A DNA stretch of 64,000 nucleotides from Nocardiopsis sp. FIRDI 009 (lineage in GTDB: Bacteria; Actinomycetota; Actinomycetes; Streptosporangiales; Streptosporangiaceae), in contig NZ_QPNC01000029.1 in assembly GCF_003386285.1 (NCBI RefSeq), positions 43,693-107,692 of the forward strand. The letters run 5' to 3'. The notes under the pieces are model-generated. The model was given only the letters and a program-made list of their open reading frames with translations. It was not told where the DNA came from and did not search any database. The position numbers and the translations under genes are program-made. How positions within the stretch are numbered: position 1 is the first letter of the stretch; each line of letters starts with the position of its first letter. Positions 50,644 through 58,415 of this stretch are shown here, piece by piece.

Positions 50644-52401
50644 GTGGGACGTCACCGCGGAAGATACGAAGAAGAGCCCTACCCGAGCCGGGGACGGCGC
50701 CGCCGTGGACGCGGCGGAGCCTTCGCCGCCCTGGCCGCCGCACTGGTGATCGTGGTCGCCCTGGCCACCGCGGGCGTGTACATGTTCGGGCAGACCGACG
50801 GCTGCCGTGGTTCGGACATCCGACTGGACGTGGCGGTCAGCCCCGAGCTGGCCCCCGCCCTCGACAGCCTGGCCACGGACTTCAACGCCCAGGAGAACAC
50901 CGTGGACGGGCGGTGCGTGCACGCCGAGATCCGCCAGGTCGACTCCGCCAACGTCGCCTTCGGCATCACCGGGGCGGGCGCGACCATGGGCGACACCGAC
51001 TCGGACGTGTGGATCCCCGACTCCTCCGTGTGGCCGCGCCTGGTGCGGAGCCAGTCCGGTGACGCCGTCATCACCGAGACCGGCACCTCCGTCGCCCGTT
51101 CCCCGCTCGTTCTGGCCGAACTCACCGAGTTCGCCGAGGACGACACCCAACGCAGCTGGACGGACGTGGTCCCCACGGCGGCCCCCGGGGAACAGGGCGA
51201 CCGCACCGTCCGCGTGGTGGACCCCGCGCGCAGCTCGACCGGGCTGGGCACCCTCTACCTGTTGAACGGGGCCCTGGAGGAGGGCAGCCCCGACGAGGCC
51301 ACCTACAACGCGCGCATGACCGCGGCCCTCCAGGCGCTGCACCAGGGCGCCTCGCCCGACGAGGACTCGGCCTTCCTCGCCCTCAGCGGCGGAACCGAGG
51401 AGGCCCCGCCCGTGATGATCATGTCGGAGCAGGCCGTGTGGCGCTACAACAGCGCGCACCAGGACGCCACCGCCCGGGCCAGCTACCTGGAGGGCGGCAC
51501 CTACTACCTCGACTACCCCTACGTGGTCCGCAGCGAGGAGAGCGACATCACCCGCGCCGCGGAGGTGTTCCGAGGCGCCGTGCGCTCCGACGGGGCCCGG
51601 TCGATCCTGCTGACCCACGGGTTCCGCGGCCCCGAGGGAGAGGTGGACACCTCGGTGCTGACCGCGGACTTCGGCTTCCGCGAGGAGGCCCCCGACGAAC
51701 TGCCCAGGCCGTCGGAGGGATCGGTCACCGAGCTGATCCGCACCTGGAACCAGCTGAAGATGGACTCGCGGGTGCTCACCATCGTGGACGTCTCGGGCTC
51801 CATGCTCGCCGAGGTGCCCGGTACCGGGATGACCCGGATGCAGGTGACCAGCGCGGCGGCCACCGAGGGGCTCCAGATGTTCACGCCCACCTCCGAGCTC
51901 GGGCTGTGGCAGTTCTCGACCAACGTCAACAACAACCTCCACTACTCGGAACTCGCCCCGATCCGCGAACTCCAGGCGACGGACGAGGAGGGGACGCCCC
52001 AGCGCGACGTGCTGGCGTCGGCCCTGGCCGCACTGACCCCCCTGCCGCAGGGCGACACGGCGCTGTACGACACCTACCTGGCCGCCTACCAGGAGATGGC
52101 GCGGACCTACCGGCCCGACCGGACCAACGTCATCCTCATGCTCACGGACGGGGACAACGACAATCCGGGCGGACTGGAACTGGAGGAGCTGCTGTCCCAG
52201 CTCGAGGACATCGCGAGCCCGGCGCGCCCGATCCCGATCATCACGATCGCGTTCGGCCCGGACGTGCAGAACCTGGAGCCGCTCCAGCGGATCGCCGCCG
52301 CCACCGGTGGCGCCGCGTACATGACGGAGGACCCGACCGAGATCGGTGAGATCTTCCTCCAGGCGTTCTCCCTGCGCATCTCCGGGGACGACGAGGAGTA
52401 G
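50644..52401 (+). CDS. Binding-protein/VWA domain membrane protein with intact MIDAS
   Basis: A 585-residue paralogue of the preceding gene. A short Arg-rich cytoplasmic tail and one membrane segment (AFAALAAALVIVVALATAGVYMF) are followed by the periplasmic-binding-like domain (IRLDVAVSPELAPALDSLATDFNA, DVWIPDSSVWPRLV, YYLDYPYVV) and a VWA domain. Its metal site is complete: VDVSGSM (about 383) and LTDGDNDN (about 501). Proteins with this fusion are widespread in actinobacteria and are described only by domains. GTG 50644 is favoured by GAGGAAA six bases upstream; the frame continues upstream without family sequence. Acidic C-terminus. Confidence 0.87.
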   Translation: MGRHRGRYEEEPYPSRGRRRRGRGGAFAALAAALVIVVALATAGVYMFGQTDGCRGSDIRLDVAVSPELAPALDSLATDFNAQENTVDGRCVHAEIRQVDSANVAFGITGAGATMGDTDSDVWIPDSSVWPRLVRSQSGDAVITETGTSVARSPLVLAELTEFAEDDTQRSWTDVVPTAAPGEQGDRTVRVVDPARSSTGLGTLYLLNGALEEGSPDEATYNARMTAALQALHQGASPDEDSAFLALSGGTEEAPPVMIMSEQAVWRYNSAHQDATARASYLEGGTYYLDYPYVVRSEESDITRAAEVFRGAVRSDGARSILLTHGFRGPEGEVDTSVLTADFGFREEAPDELPRPSEGSVTELIRTWNQLKMDSRVLTIVDVSGSMLAEVPGTGMTRMQVTSAAATEGLQMFTPTSELGLWQFSTNVNNNLHYSELAPIRELQATDEEGTPQRDVLASALAALTPLPQGDTALYDTYLAAYQEMARTYRPDRTNVILMLTDGDNDNPGGLELEELLSQLEDIASPARPIPIITIAFGPDVQNLEPLQRIAAATGGAAYMTEDPTEIGEIFLQAFSLRISGDDEE

Positions 52402-52560
52402 CGGCCCTGAGGTACCGGCGGGTGACATGACCCTGTCCGCGTGGGAAAGGGCTATGGACTTCTCCTCCTTCTTGGCGTACTCAGTGGAGGTCCGGACCCG
52501 TCCGGGCGCCGCCCCGGTCAGGAGGTGCCCGGACGCACGACGACCGGATGGGGAACTGCC

Positions 52561-53196
52561 ATGTTCGACGCGTGGATGCCCGGCGCGGAACGGATCGACG
52601 GCGGCGCCGCCCCGGGGCCGTCGGGGATCGGTGCGCCCCGTGCCGTGTGGACGGTGACCGGTTCCGGCCCCGACGCGTGGTCGGCGCGTGAGGAGGCACT
52701 GCGGTTGGTCGAGGAGGGGCGGTCGGTGCACCTGGTGTGGAACCCGCTCACCGGTGAGGTCGTGCAGTCGCTGGCCGCCACCCGCCGCAGCCGGATGCCG
52801 CTGGGCCGCACGAACCGGTACTCGCTCCACGTCGACCACGGGCACGAGGGGCGGGTGTGCCTGACGGTGGCGGTGGTCGCCCGGCCCGAGGAGCCCTTCA
52901 CCGACGGCCCGATGCACGGACTGGCACCGATCCTGGCCTGGTTGGACTCCTGGGACGTCCCGCGCCGGTGGCCGGCGGGGCCTCCCGGGCGGGGAGGGAC
53001 ACCGGTCGCGGAGCTGGCCCGGGCGTGGTCGCGCGGGGGGCACTTCGGCCACGACCAGGTACCCGGGTCGACGTCCGCCGGACCGGGGGCGCTGGACGGC
53101 ACCCGGCTGTTCGCCGCCCCCGTCGCGGCCGAGTCGGAGCTTCGACCGCCGCCGGCACCGCGTCAGCCGGCGCAGGAACCGTCGGCGATCCCGTGA
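52561..53196 (+). CDS. Hypothetical protein with amidase-like C-terminal motif
   Basis: A 211-residue soluble protein. The first half holds WTVTGSGPDAWSAREEALRLVEEGRSVHLVWNPLTGEVVQSL and VDHGHEGRVCLTVAVVARPEEPFTDGPM, a pattern also seen in actinophage-type N-acetylmuramoyl amidase (PGRP) domains. The end, ARAWSRGGHFGHDQVPGSTSAG, resembles their GHxxVPxNxHxDPG metal-binding loop but lacks the second His and Asp. No signal peptide. It may be a domesticated, inactive amidase relative or a sugar-binding protein; no function is assigned. ATG 52561 has GGGGAA upstream. Lies between VWA and DUF2510 genes. Confidence 0.6.
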   Translation: MFDAWMPGAERIDGGAAPGPSGIGAPRAVWTVTGSGPDAWSAREEALRLVEEGRSVHLVWNPLTGEVVQSLAATRRSRMPLGRTNRYSLHVDHGHEGRVCLTVAVVARPEEPFTDGPMHGLAPILAWLDSWDVPRRWPAGPPGRGGTPVAELARAWSRGGHFGHDQVPGSTSAGPGALDGTRLFAAPVAAESELRPPPAPRQPAQEPSAIP

Positions 53197-53289
53197 GGGC
53201 TGCCGACCTGCGGGACCACGTGGTCGGAGACGGAGGGATTCCGACTCCGATGGTCTCCCCCGACGCTACGACCCCTTAGTCTGTCCGCC

Positions 53290-55152
53290 ATGGGTGGAAC
53301 TATCGAGCCGGGTTGGTACGCGGACCCGCACGGCGACGCGCAGACGCTCAGATGGTGGGACGGTGAGGCGTGGACGCGGCATACCCGTTCGCTGAGCGAA
53401 CTCCAGGGCGGTTCCGGTACGTCGGACGACGCGGAGGCGGACACGGCGCGACTGGACGGAGGGGAGCACGACCCCTCCGACGACGAGGGGACCGTGCGGC
53501 TCGGCCCGTCCTCCGCCCCCACGCCGGTGGACGACGAGCCCAGCACGATGCGGATCGACCCGTCCTGGGCGCACGCCCCCGGAGCCTCCACCACCCCGGC
53601 CCCGGTGGACGAGGACCCCGACACCGTGCGCATCGACCCCTCCGTGATCCGCGACTCCGGCGAGCCCGCGGACGAGGTCCCCACGGCGGACCCGGGCGGG
53701 ATGGACGCCACGGTCCGGGTCAACCCCGCCGACCTGCCCGGGCGCGACCGGGAGGACGAGGAACCGACCGCGGACCTGGGCGCCATGGGCGCGACCGTGC
53801 GCGTCAACCCCGCCGACCTGCCCGTCCCGGGTACGGACGAGGACGAACTTCCGACCGCCGACCTCACCGAGGACGAGCTTCCCACCTCCAACATCACCGA
53901 CGACGCGATCGACGACGCCCCGCGCACGGCGGTGCTCGACCCCCACCAGATCGACGACACCCCCCGTACCGCCGTGTTCGATCCGCACGAGATCGGAGAG
54001 GTACCGGGCACGGCGGTCTTCGACCCCGACGACCCGATGCTGTCCGGAGGGGCGGCCGAGGAGCCGAAGGAGCGCAGGGGCGGCCGGTTCAACCGGTTCC
54101 TCGGCAACCTGAAGGACGGATGGGCCGACCTCAGCGAGGAACGCCGCGAACAGCGCCGTAAGGCCGCCGAGGAGGAGCACGCCCGTAAGGAGGCGGAGGC
54201 CCGGAAGCGAGCGGAGGAGGCCGCCCGGGCCGCGGCGCGGGCTCCGGGGGGCGACACCCCCCAGCAGGCCCAGGAACAGGGGGCTCCCCGCCAGGAGACG
54301 CCACCCGAACAGCCGCGTCCCGGCCAGGAGGGCGCGTCCGGTCCCCAGCGGCCGCACCAGCGTCAGGCGACGGGACCGCAGCAGGCCCACGACCACCACC
54401 CGCGGCAGCAGCCGTACCCGCCCTATCCCGGGCAGCCGTCGGGCCCCCAGCAGCCGTACCCGGGTCAGCCGTCGGGCCCCCAGCAGTCCCACCCGGCGGG
54501 AGCGTCCCAGCAGTATCCGCCCTACCCCGGCCACCCGAACCAGCACGGGTACCAGCAGCCCCCCAGCGCACCCCAACAGCCGTACACCGGCCCCCGGCAG
54601 GGACCCGGCGCCCCGCCCCCGCCCTACGGGTACCCGCAGCCCGGCCCGTACCAGCAGCGTCCGGGGTACCAGCAGCCCCCGAACGCTCCCGGATACAACG
54701 CGCCCCCCGGCTATCCGCCGCCCGCGGGGCAGAACGTTGCGGGCCGCCCGCCCCAGGGTGGTCCCGTTCCGCCGCCGCACCAGATGAACCGTCCGCCCCA
54801 GGGCTACCCCCGCCAGGGGCCGTACCCGCCTCCTCCGGCCCCGGGCCAGCCTCCCGTGGGCGGGCAGCCGCCCCAGGGCGCCCCCGGACAGCCCGGCGCT
54901 CCCCGGCGTTCGCGGTGGGGACGGCGCAAGGGGCCGGGCGGTCGCGGAGAGCCGCCGCAGCGGCCCCACCCTCCGCCTGAGGGTCAGCGGAAGAAGAAGG
55001 GCGGTTGCGGCGGATGCGGCTGCGGATGCACCACCTTCCTCCTTGTTCTCGTGGCCGTCGTCGCCCTGGCCTACCTCCAGTTCTCGGGCACCTACGACTG
55101 GATGTTCGAAGTCCTCAACGTCGGTTTCCCCGGCCAGTACGTGTGGATCTGA
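53290..55152 (+). CDS. DUF2510 protein with threonine repeats, Pro/Gln-rich region and C-terminal anchor
   Basis: A 620-residue modular protein. Residues 6-30 are a DUF2510 domain (PGWYADPHGDAQTLRWWDGEAWTRHT). Residues about 67-246 carry eight copies of T-x-x-[ILVF]-[DNG]-P (TVRLGP, TMRIDP, TVRIDP, TVRVNP twice, TAVLDP, TAVFDP twice), each in an acidic setting. About 260-315 is a charged helical coil (RREQRRKAAEEEHARKEAEARKR). About 320-560 is Pro/Gln/Tyr/Gly-rich with repeats like YPGQPSGPQQ. The end is a basic patch, a four-cysteine cluster GGCGGCGCGCTT, one membrane helix (FLLVLVAVVALAYLQF) and a short exposed tail. It is thus a C-terminally anchored cytoplasmic protein. Function unknown. 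Confidence 0.78.
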   Translation: MGGTIEPGWYADPHGDAQTLRWWDGEAWTRHTRSLSELQGGSGTSDDAEADTARLDGGEHDPSDDEGTVRLGPSSAPTPVDDEPSTMRIDPSWAHAPGASTTPAPVDEDPDTVRIDPSVIRDSGEPADEVPTADPGGMDATVRVNPADLPGRDREDEEPTADLGAMGATVRVNPADLPVPGTDEDELPTADLTEDELPTSNITDDAIDDAPRTAVLDPHQIDDTPRTAVFDPHEIGEVPGTAVFDPDDPMLSGGAAEEPKERRGGRFNRFLGNLKDGWADLSEERREQRRKAAEEEHARKEAEARKRAEEAARAAARAPGGDTPQQAQEQGAPRQETPPEQPRPGQEGASGPQRPHQRQATGPQQAHDHHPRQQPYPPYPGQPSGPQQPYPGQPSGPQQSHPAGASQQYPPYPGHPNQHGYQQPPSAPQQPYTGPRQGPGAPPPPYGYPQPGPYQQRPGYQQPPNAPGYNAPPGYPPPAGQNVAGRPPQGGPVPPPHQMNRPPQGYPRQGPYPPPPAPGQPPVGGQPPQGAPGQPGAPRRSRWGRRKGPGGRGEPPQRPHPPPEGQRKKKGGCGGCGCGCTTFLLVLVAVVALAYLQFSGTYDWMFEVLNVGFPGQYVWI

Positions 55153-55161
55153 CCCCCGTCA

Positions 55162-55195
55162 CGAAGGGCGGCCGGACCGGTCCGGCCGCCCTTCG
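55162..55195 (+). terminator. Perfect 17-bp palindromic terminator after DUF2510 gene
   Basis: CGAAGGGCGGCCGGACC is followed directly by its complement; it starts ten bases after the stop codon and precedes the orn promoter. Confidence 0.88.
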
Positions 55196-55221
55196 CCATC
55201 CCCACCGCTCCCGCCACGGCC

Positions 55222-55234
55222 TAAGCTGACCGGT
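55222..55234 (+). promoter_or_regulatory. Leaderless promoter of orn
   Basis: TAAGCT (55222-55227) is a good -10 box placed seven bases before the ATG at 55235, and there is no ribosome binding site. This spacing is typical of leaderless actinobacterial transcripts starting at the A of ATG. Confidence 0.6.
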
Positions 55235-55885
55235 ATGAATGACTGTCTGGTGTGGATCGACTGCGAGATGACGGGGCTCGACCTCGAACACGATGCGCTG
55301 ATCGAGGTGGCGTGTCTGGTCACCGATGGCGAGTTGAACATCCTCGACGAGGGTGTGGACATCGTCATCAAACCGCCGCAGGCCGCACTGGACCAGATGG
55401 GCGACTTCGTCCGGGAGATGCACACCACCTCCGGCCTCCTGGAGGAACTGGACAAGGGCGTGTCCCTCAAGGAGGCGGAGGACCGGGTCCTCGAGCACAT
55501 CCACCGCTACGTGAAGGAACCGCGCAAGGCACCGCTGTGCGGTAACTCGATCGCCACGGACCGCACCTTCCTGGCACGTGACATGAAACGCATCGACGAG
55601 TTCCTGCACTACCGGATGGTGGACGTCTCCTCCATCAAGGAACTCCTGCGCCGCTGGTACCCGCGTGTGTACTACGCGAGCCCGGAGAAGAACGGCGGCC
55701 ACCGCGCCCTGGCCGACATCACCGAAAGCATCCGTGAGCTGCGGTATTACCGTGCGGCGGTGTTCGTGCCCGAACCGGGCCCCAGCTCCACCACGGCGCG
55801 CGCCATCGCGGCCGAGGTGGCGGCGGGCGGCACCGGCGTGTCGGCCCGGGAGAGCGCCGCGGATCGCCGAAACACCGAAAACTGA
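55235..55885 (+). CDS. orn: Oligoribonuclease
   Basis: DEDDh 3'-5' exoribonuclease that degrades 2-5-nt RNA fragments and pGpG in the cytoplasm. The 216-residue protein has Exo I WIDCEMTGLDLEHDALIEVA (6-25), FVREMHTTSGL, Exo II CGNSIATDRTFLARDM and Exo III HRALADITESIREL with all acidic residues and the catalytic His. The C-terminal 35 residues are an extra low-complexity tail compared with short Orn proteins. ATG 55235 appears leaderless. The gene lies directly before tRNA-His. Confidence 0.95.
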   Translation: MNDCLVWIDCEMTGLDLEHDALIEVACLVTDGELNILDEGVDIVIKPPQAALDQMGDFVREMHTTSGLLEELDKGVSLKEAEDRVLEHIHRYVKEPRKAPLCGNSIATDRTFLARDMKRIDEFLHYRMVDVSSIKELLRRWYPRVYYASPEKNGGHRALADITESIRELRYYRAAVFVPEPGPSSTTARAIAAEVAAGGTGVSARESAADRRNTEN

Positions 55886-55908
55886 TCGAAGCAGTGCTCA
55901 GAGTCCGC

Positions 55909-55914
55909 TAAGAT
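55909..55914 (+). promoter_or_regulatory. Possible -10 box of tRNA-His
   Basis: TAAGAT lies about 38 bp before the mature tRNA in the short gap after orn. A -35 partner is not clear (CTGATC at 55882-55887 is too far). Confidence 0.4.
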
Positions 55915-55951
55915 TCTGGATGTACGCAAGGCCGCGAGGTCGGGCGGACAT

Positions 55952-56028
55952 GGTGGGTGTAGCTCAGCCGGTAGAGCACTTGGTTGTGGTCCAAGAAGTC
56001 GCGGGTTCAAGTCCCGTCACTCACCCCA
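55952..56028 (+). tRNA. tRNA-His (GTG anticodon)
   Basis: The cloverleaf is complete: acceptor GTGGGTG/CACTCAC, D arm with AGCTCAGCCGGTAGAGC, anticodon loop TTGTGGT with GTG, T arm CGGGTTCAAGTCCCG. The extra G at 55952 (position -1) is the tRNA-His identity element. The 3' CCA is encoded (56026-56028). Its 3' end is the probable integration target of the adjacent island. Confidence 0.96.
56012..56024 (+). repeat. tRNA-His 3'-end core repeat, copy 1 (att-type)
   Basis: TCCCGTCACTCAC, within the T arm and acceptor stem of tRNA-His, recurs exactly at 56146-56158. Tyrosine integrases commonly use tRNA 3' ends as crossover cores. Confidence 0.7.
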
Positions 56029-56037
56029 GAGCCGACA

Positions 56038-56077
56038 AGGCCCTGACCTGCGGAAACGTCCGCCGGTCAGGGCCTTT
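56038..56077 (+). terminator. Terminator of tRNA-His
   Basis: AAGGCCCTGACC and GGTCAGGGCCTT form a 12-bp stem, followed by TTTCG; starts about ten bases after the CCA end. Confidence 0.85.
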
Positions 56078-56088
56078 CGCGTTGCCGG

Positions 56089-56190
56089 GGGTGCACCAGC
56101 GGGTGCACGGCGGCAAAGATTCCCCCGGCGGGTGCGCACCACCCATCCCGTCACTCACTCCCCGGGCGTGGGTGCACCCGGGTGCACAGG
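56089..56190. repeat. attP-like region: core copy flanked by GGGTGCAC arm repeats
   Basis: GGGTGCAC occurs at 56089-56096, 56101-56108, 56170-56177 and 56180-56187: two close direct repeats on each side of the 13-bp core copy TCCCGTCACTCAC (56146-56158). This is the layout of a phage or integrative-element attP, with arm-type integrase sites around a core. It lies between tRNA-His and the integrase gene. Confidence 0.7.
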
Positions 56191-56320
56191 CCGGGGCAAT
56201 AGCCCGACATCCCGGGATACATGCGCACGAAACGACCATAGTGGCGCCCGGGTCGAAGGTTCTCGAAGATCTTTCGCCGATTCCCTTCGCTTCGCCGCCC
56301 ACCCAAGCGATGGTCCCCCC

Positions 56321-57679
56321 ATGGCAACCATCAACCAGCGCACACTGGCCGACGGGCGCACCCGCTACTGGGTCAAATGGCACCTGGGCGGCACACGTGG
56401 CGGAGCGCCCCAGTCCGAGCCGTTCGACGTCCACGCCGACGCCCACACCTTCAAACTCCACGTCGAAGCAGCGGGCCATCAGTGGCCGGAGAACTGGATC
56501 CCCCGGCAGGGGTGGGCTGAGGGGTGGGTCCCCGGCCACGGCTGGGTCAAGGCCGACGAGGAGGACGATGATCCCGAAGAGGATCCGGTGCTGTTCGCCG
56601 ACTTCGCCCGCGAACTCATCGACTCGATGACCGGCATCGAGGAACGCACCCGCGCCGACTACCACCGCGACCTCACCAACCACCTGCTCCCCCACTTCGG
56701 GCAGGTGAACCTGCGCGACACGTCCCAGCTCAAACCCAAGGACGTGCGGGCCTGGGTCAACCAGCTGCGCATCGGCACTCCCGACCCCACGGCCCCGTAC
56801 CGGACCGACTCACCCAGCCGAGGCCGCAAGAAGGAACCGGGATGGCTGCGCAAACCCCTGTCCCCCAAGTCGATCCACAACCTGCACGCCCTGCTGTTCA
56901 CCGTCTGCGAGGCCGCCGTCCGAGAAGACCCACCCCTACGCCCGTCGAACCCGGCCTCGCGCACCCGCCTACCCCGTATCGACGACGGCGAGGGTGACTG
57001 GGAGATGTGCTTCCTCACCCGCGAGGAGCTCACGCTGCTGCGGGACTCCATGGCCGAGGACGTCCGCGACATGGTGGAGGTGTTCGTGCGCACCGGGATG
57101 CGCTACAGCGAACTCACCGCGCTCCAGGTCCGCGACATCACCCTCACCCGAACCATCGGCCCGGGCGGGGTGCCGCAGGTGCGCGGTTATCTGGACGTGC
57201 GGCGGGCGTGGAAGCGCCAGAGCGACAACACCTTCAAGCTGGGTGCGCCCAAGACCCGCAGCTCGCGCAGGCGCATCCCGCTCTCCCCCGGCACCATCGA
57301 CCTCATCCGCCCCCGCTTGGAGGGCAAGGGACCGGAGAAGTTCGTGTTCACCACCAAGCAGGGATCCTGGTGGCGACACAGCTCGTTCTACGGGCGCAGG
57401 TGGGTACCCGGGGTCAAGGAAGCCCAGAAGCGGGGGTTGGGGAAGAAGCCGCGTATCCACGACCTGCGGCACACCCATGTGGCGTGGCTGATCGACAAGG
57501 ACGTGCACGTGTTCAAGATCCAGCGCCGCCTGGGGCATACGTCGATCACCACGACGATGGACCGGTACGGGCACCTGGTCACCGACATCGACGACACCAT
57601 GATCGAGGCCATCGACGGCCCGCCCACCGGGCCGTGGACCGACCCCGACGGTGAACGACGCCTACGCCTGATCTCCTGA
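56321..57679 (+). CDS. int: Tyrosine site-specific integrase
   Basis: A 452-residue tyrosine recombinase for integration or excision of a mobile element. The N-terminal arm-binding region (TINQRTLADGRTRYWVKWHLGG) is followed by a SAM-like core-binding domain (SMTGIEERTRADYHRDLTNHLLPHFG) and the catalytic domain: Arg in RTGMRYSELTAL (about 256), His-x-x-Arg in HDLRHTHVAW (about 378-387), and Tyr in LGHTSITTTMDRYGHL (about 414). All catalytic residues are present. ATG 56321 is used; the frame is open upstream through the attP-like repeats. This type is typical of actinomycete integrative elements inserted in tRNA genes. Confidence 0.93.
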   Translation: MATINQRTLADGRTRYWVKWHLGGTRGGAPQSEPFDVHADAHTFKLHVEAAGHQWPENWIPRQGWAEGWVPGHGWVKADEEDDDPEEDPVLFADFARELIDSMTGIEERTRADYHRDLTNHLLPHFGQVNLRDTSQLKPKDVRAWVNQLRIGTPDPTAPYRTDSPSRGRKKEPGWLRKPLSPKSIHNLHALLFTVCEAAVREDPPLRPSNPASRTRLPRIDDGEGDWEMCFLTREELTLLRDSMAEDVRDMVEVFVRTGMRYSELTALQVRDITLTRTIGPGGVPQVRGYLDVRRAWKRQSDNTFKLGAPKTRSSRRRIPLSPGTIDLIRPRLEGKGPEKFVFTTKQGSWWRHSSFYGRRWVPGVKEAQKRGLGKKPRIHDLRHTHVAWLIDKDVHVFKIQRRLGHTSITTTMDRYGHLVTDIDDTMIEAIDGPPTGPWTDPDGERRLRLIS

Positions 57680-57690
57680 CCCCGGATATG

Positions 57691-57722
57691 CCGGTGGGGC
57701 GGGTGTTCACCCGCCCCACCGG
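57691..57722. terminator. Terminator between int and xis-like gene
   Basis: CCGGTGGGGCGGGTG (57691-57705) and CACCCGCCCCACCGG (57708-57722), a perfect 15-bp stem with a two-base loop, between convergent genes. Confidence 0.88.
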
Positions 57723-57726
57723 TGCT

Positions 57727-58062
57727 CTACCGCTCTCCCTGTTGTCCGTACGGTGCGTGCGGCCACCGATAGGAAGATCGCCTCCTGATGGCCACCTGCT
57801 GTGCGGCCCGTTCCACGATCTGCTCCAGATCGGTGCTGGAGAACCGAACGTGCTTGCCGAGCCTGCGATGCGGCACCCGACGCAACCGCACCCGCTCACG
57901 CAACCACGACTCGGGCACTGCCAACACCCGAGCCGCCTCCGGGATCGTCAACAACCGCTCCGGCACCCTGTCTTCGTGATCGTTGTCAGGTCGCTCGCCG
58001 TCGACCACGCGCACCTCCCTCGCTCTCGTCACGGCGGACGGTGCGGAACTGGCGTCGCTCAT
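57727..58062 (-). CDS. Excisionase-like MerR-type HTH protein
   Basis: A 111-residue protein with a central HTH_17 domain: ERLLTIPEAARVLAVPESWLRERVRLRRVPHRRLGKHVRFSSTDLEQIV. Such proteins are excisionases or small regulators of integrative elements. It is convergent with int rather than upstream of it. ATG 58062 is preferred to the in-frame ATG 58089 because GGGGGGAA lies seven bases before it; that binding site falls inside the terminal inverted repeat of the adjacent IS3 element, so the insertion has replaced the original upstream region. Confidence 0.8.
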   Translation of the reverse strand: MSDASSAPSAVTRAREVRVVDGERPDNDHEDRVPERLLTIPEAARVLAVPESWLRERVRLRRVPHRRLGKHVRFSSTDLEQIVERAAQQVAIRRRSSYRWPHAPYGQQGER

Positions 58063-58130
58063 CGGGCGTTCCCCCCGAGTAGTGGACATACCGGACACTG
58101 GATGAGAGTCCAGGAGAGGAGTATGTCCTG

Positions 58131-58415
58131 GTGGGGACCTACAAGTACCCGGAGGAGTTCCGGCGCAACGCGGTCGAGCTGGTGCGCTCCAGCGATCGGC
58201 CGATCTCGCACATCGCCGCCGAGCTGGGTGTGAACCACGAGACACTGCGCAGCTGGGTGCGGGCCGCGGAGAAGGCCGAAGCACCCGGGGCGGCAGAGGA
58301 AGCGATCAAGGACGCCGAGATCGCCCGGCTGCTCAAGGAGAACGCCGAACTCAAGACCGAGCGGGAGATCCTGCGCCGGGCGGCCGCTTATTTCGCGCAG
58401 GAGATGAGACCGTGA
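58131..58415 (+). CDS. IS3-family transposase OrfA
   Basis: A 94-residue HTH protein (YPEEFRRNAVELVRSSDRPISHIAAELGVNHETLRSWVR) with a C-terminal leucine-zipper-like segment (DAEIARLLKENAELKTEREILRRA), typical of OrfA, which binds IS ends. GTG 58131 follows AGGAGAGGA. Its TGA overlaps the orfB GTG (GTGA, 58412-58415), with orfB in the -1 frame, as needed for OrfAB frameshifting. Intact. Confidence 0.9.
   Translation: MGTYKYPEEFRRNAVELVRSSDRPISHIAAELGVNHETLRSWVRAAEKAEAPGAAEEAIKDAEIARLLKENAELKTEREILRRAAAYFAQEMRP

Noticed and set aside
56038..56077. Hairpin after tRNA-His as part of the att site
   Set aside because: Its position just after the CCA end and trailing T run fit an ordinary tRNA terminator; it does not overlap the core or arm repeats.
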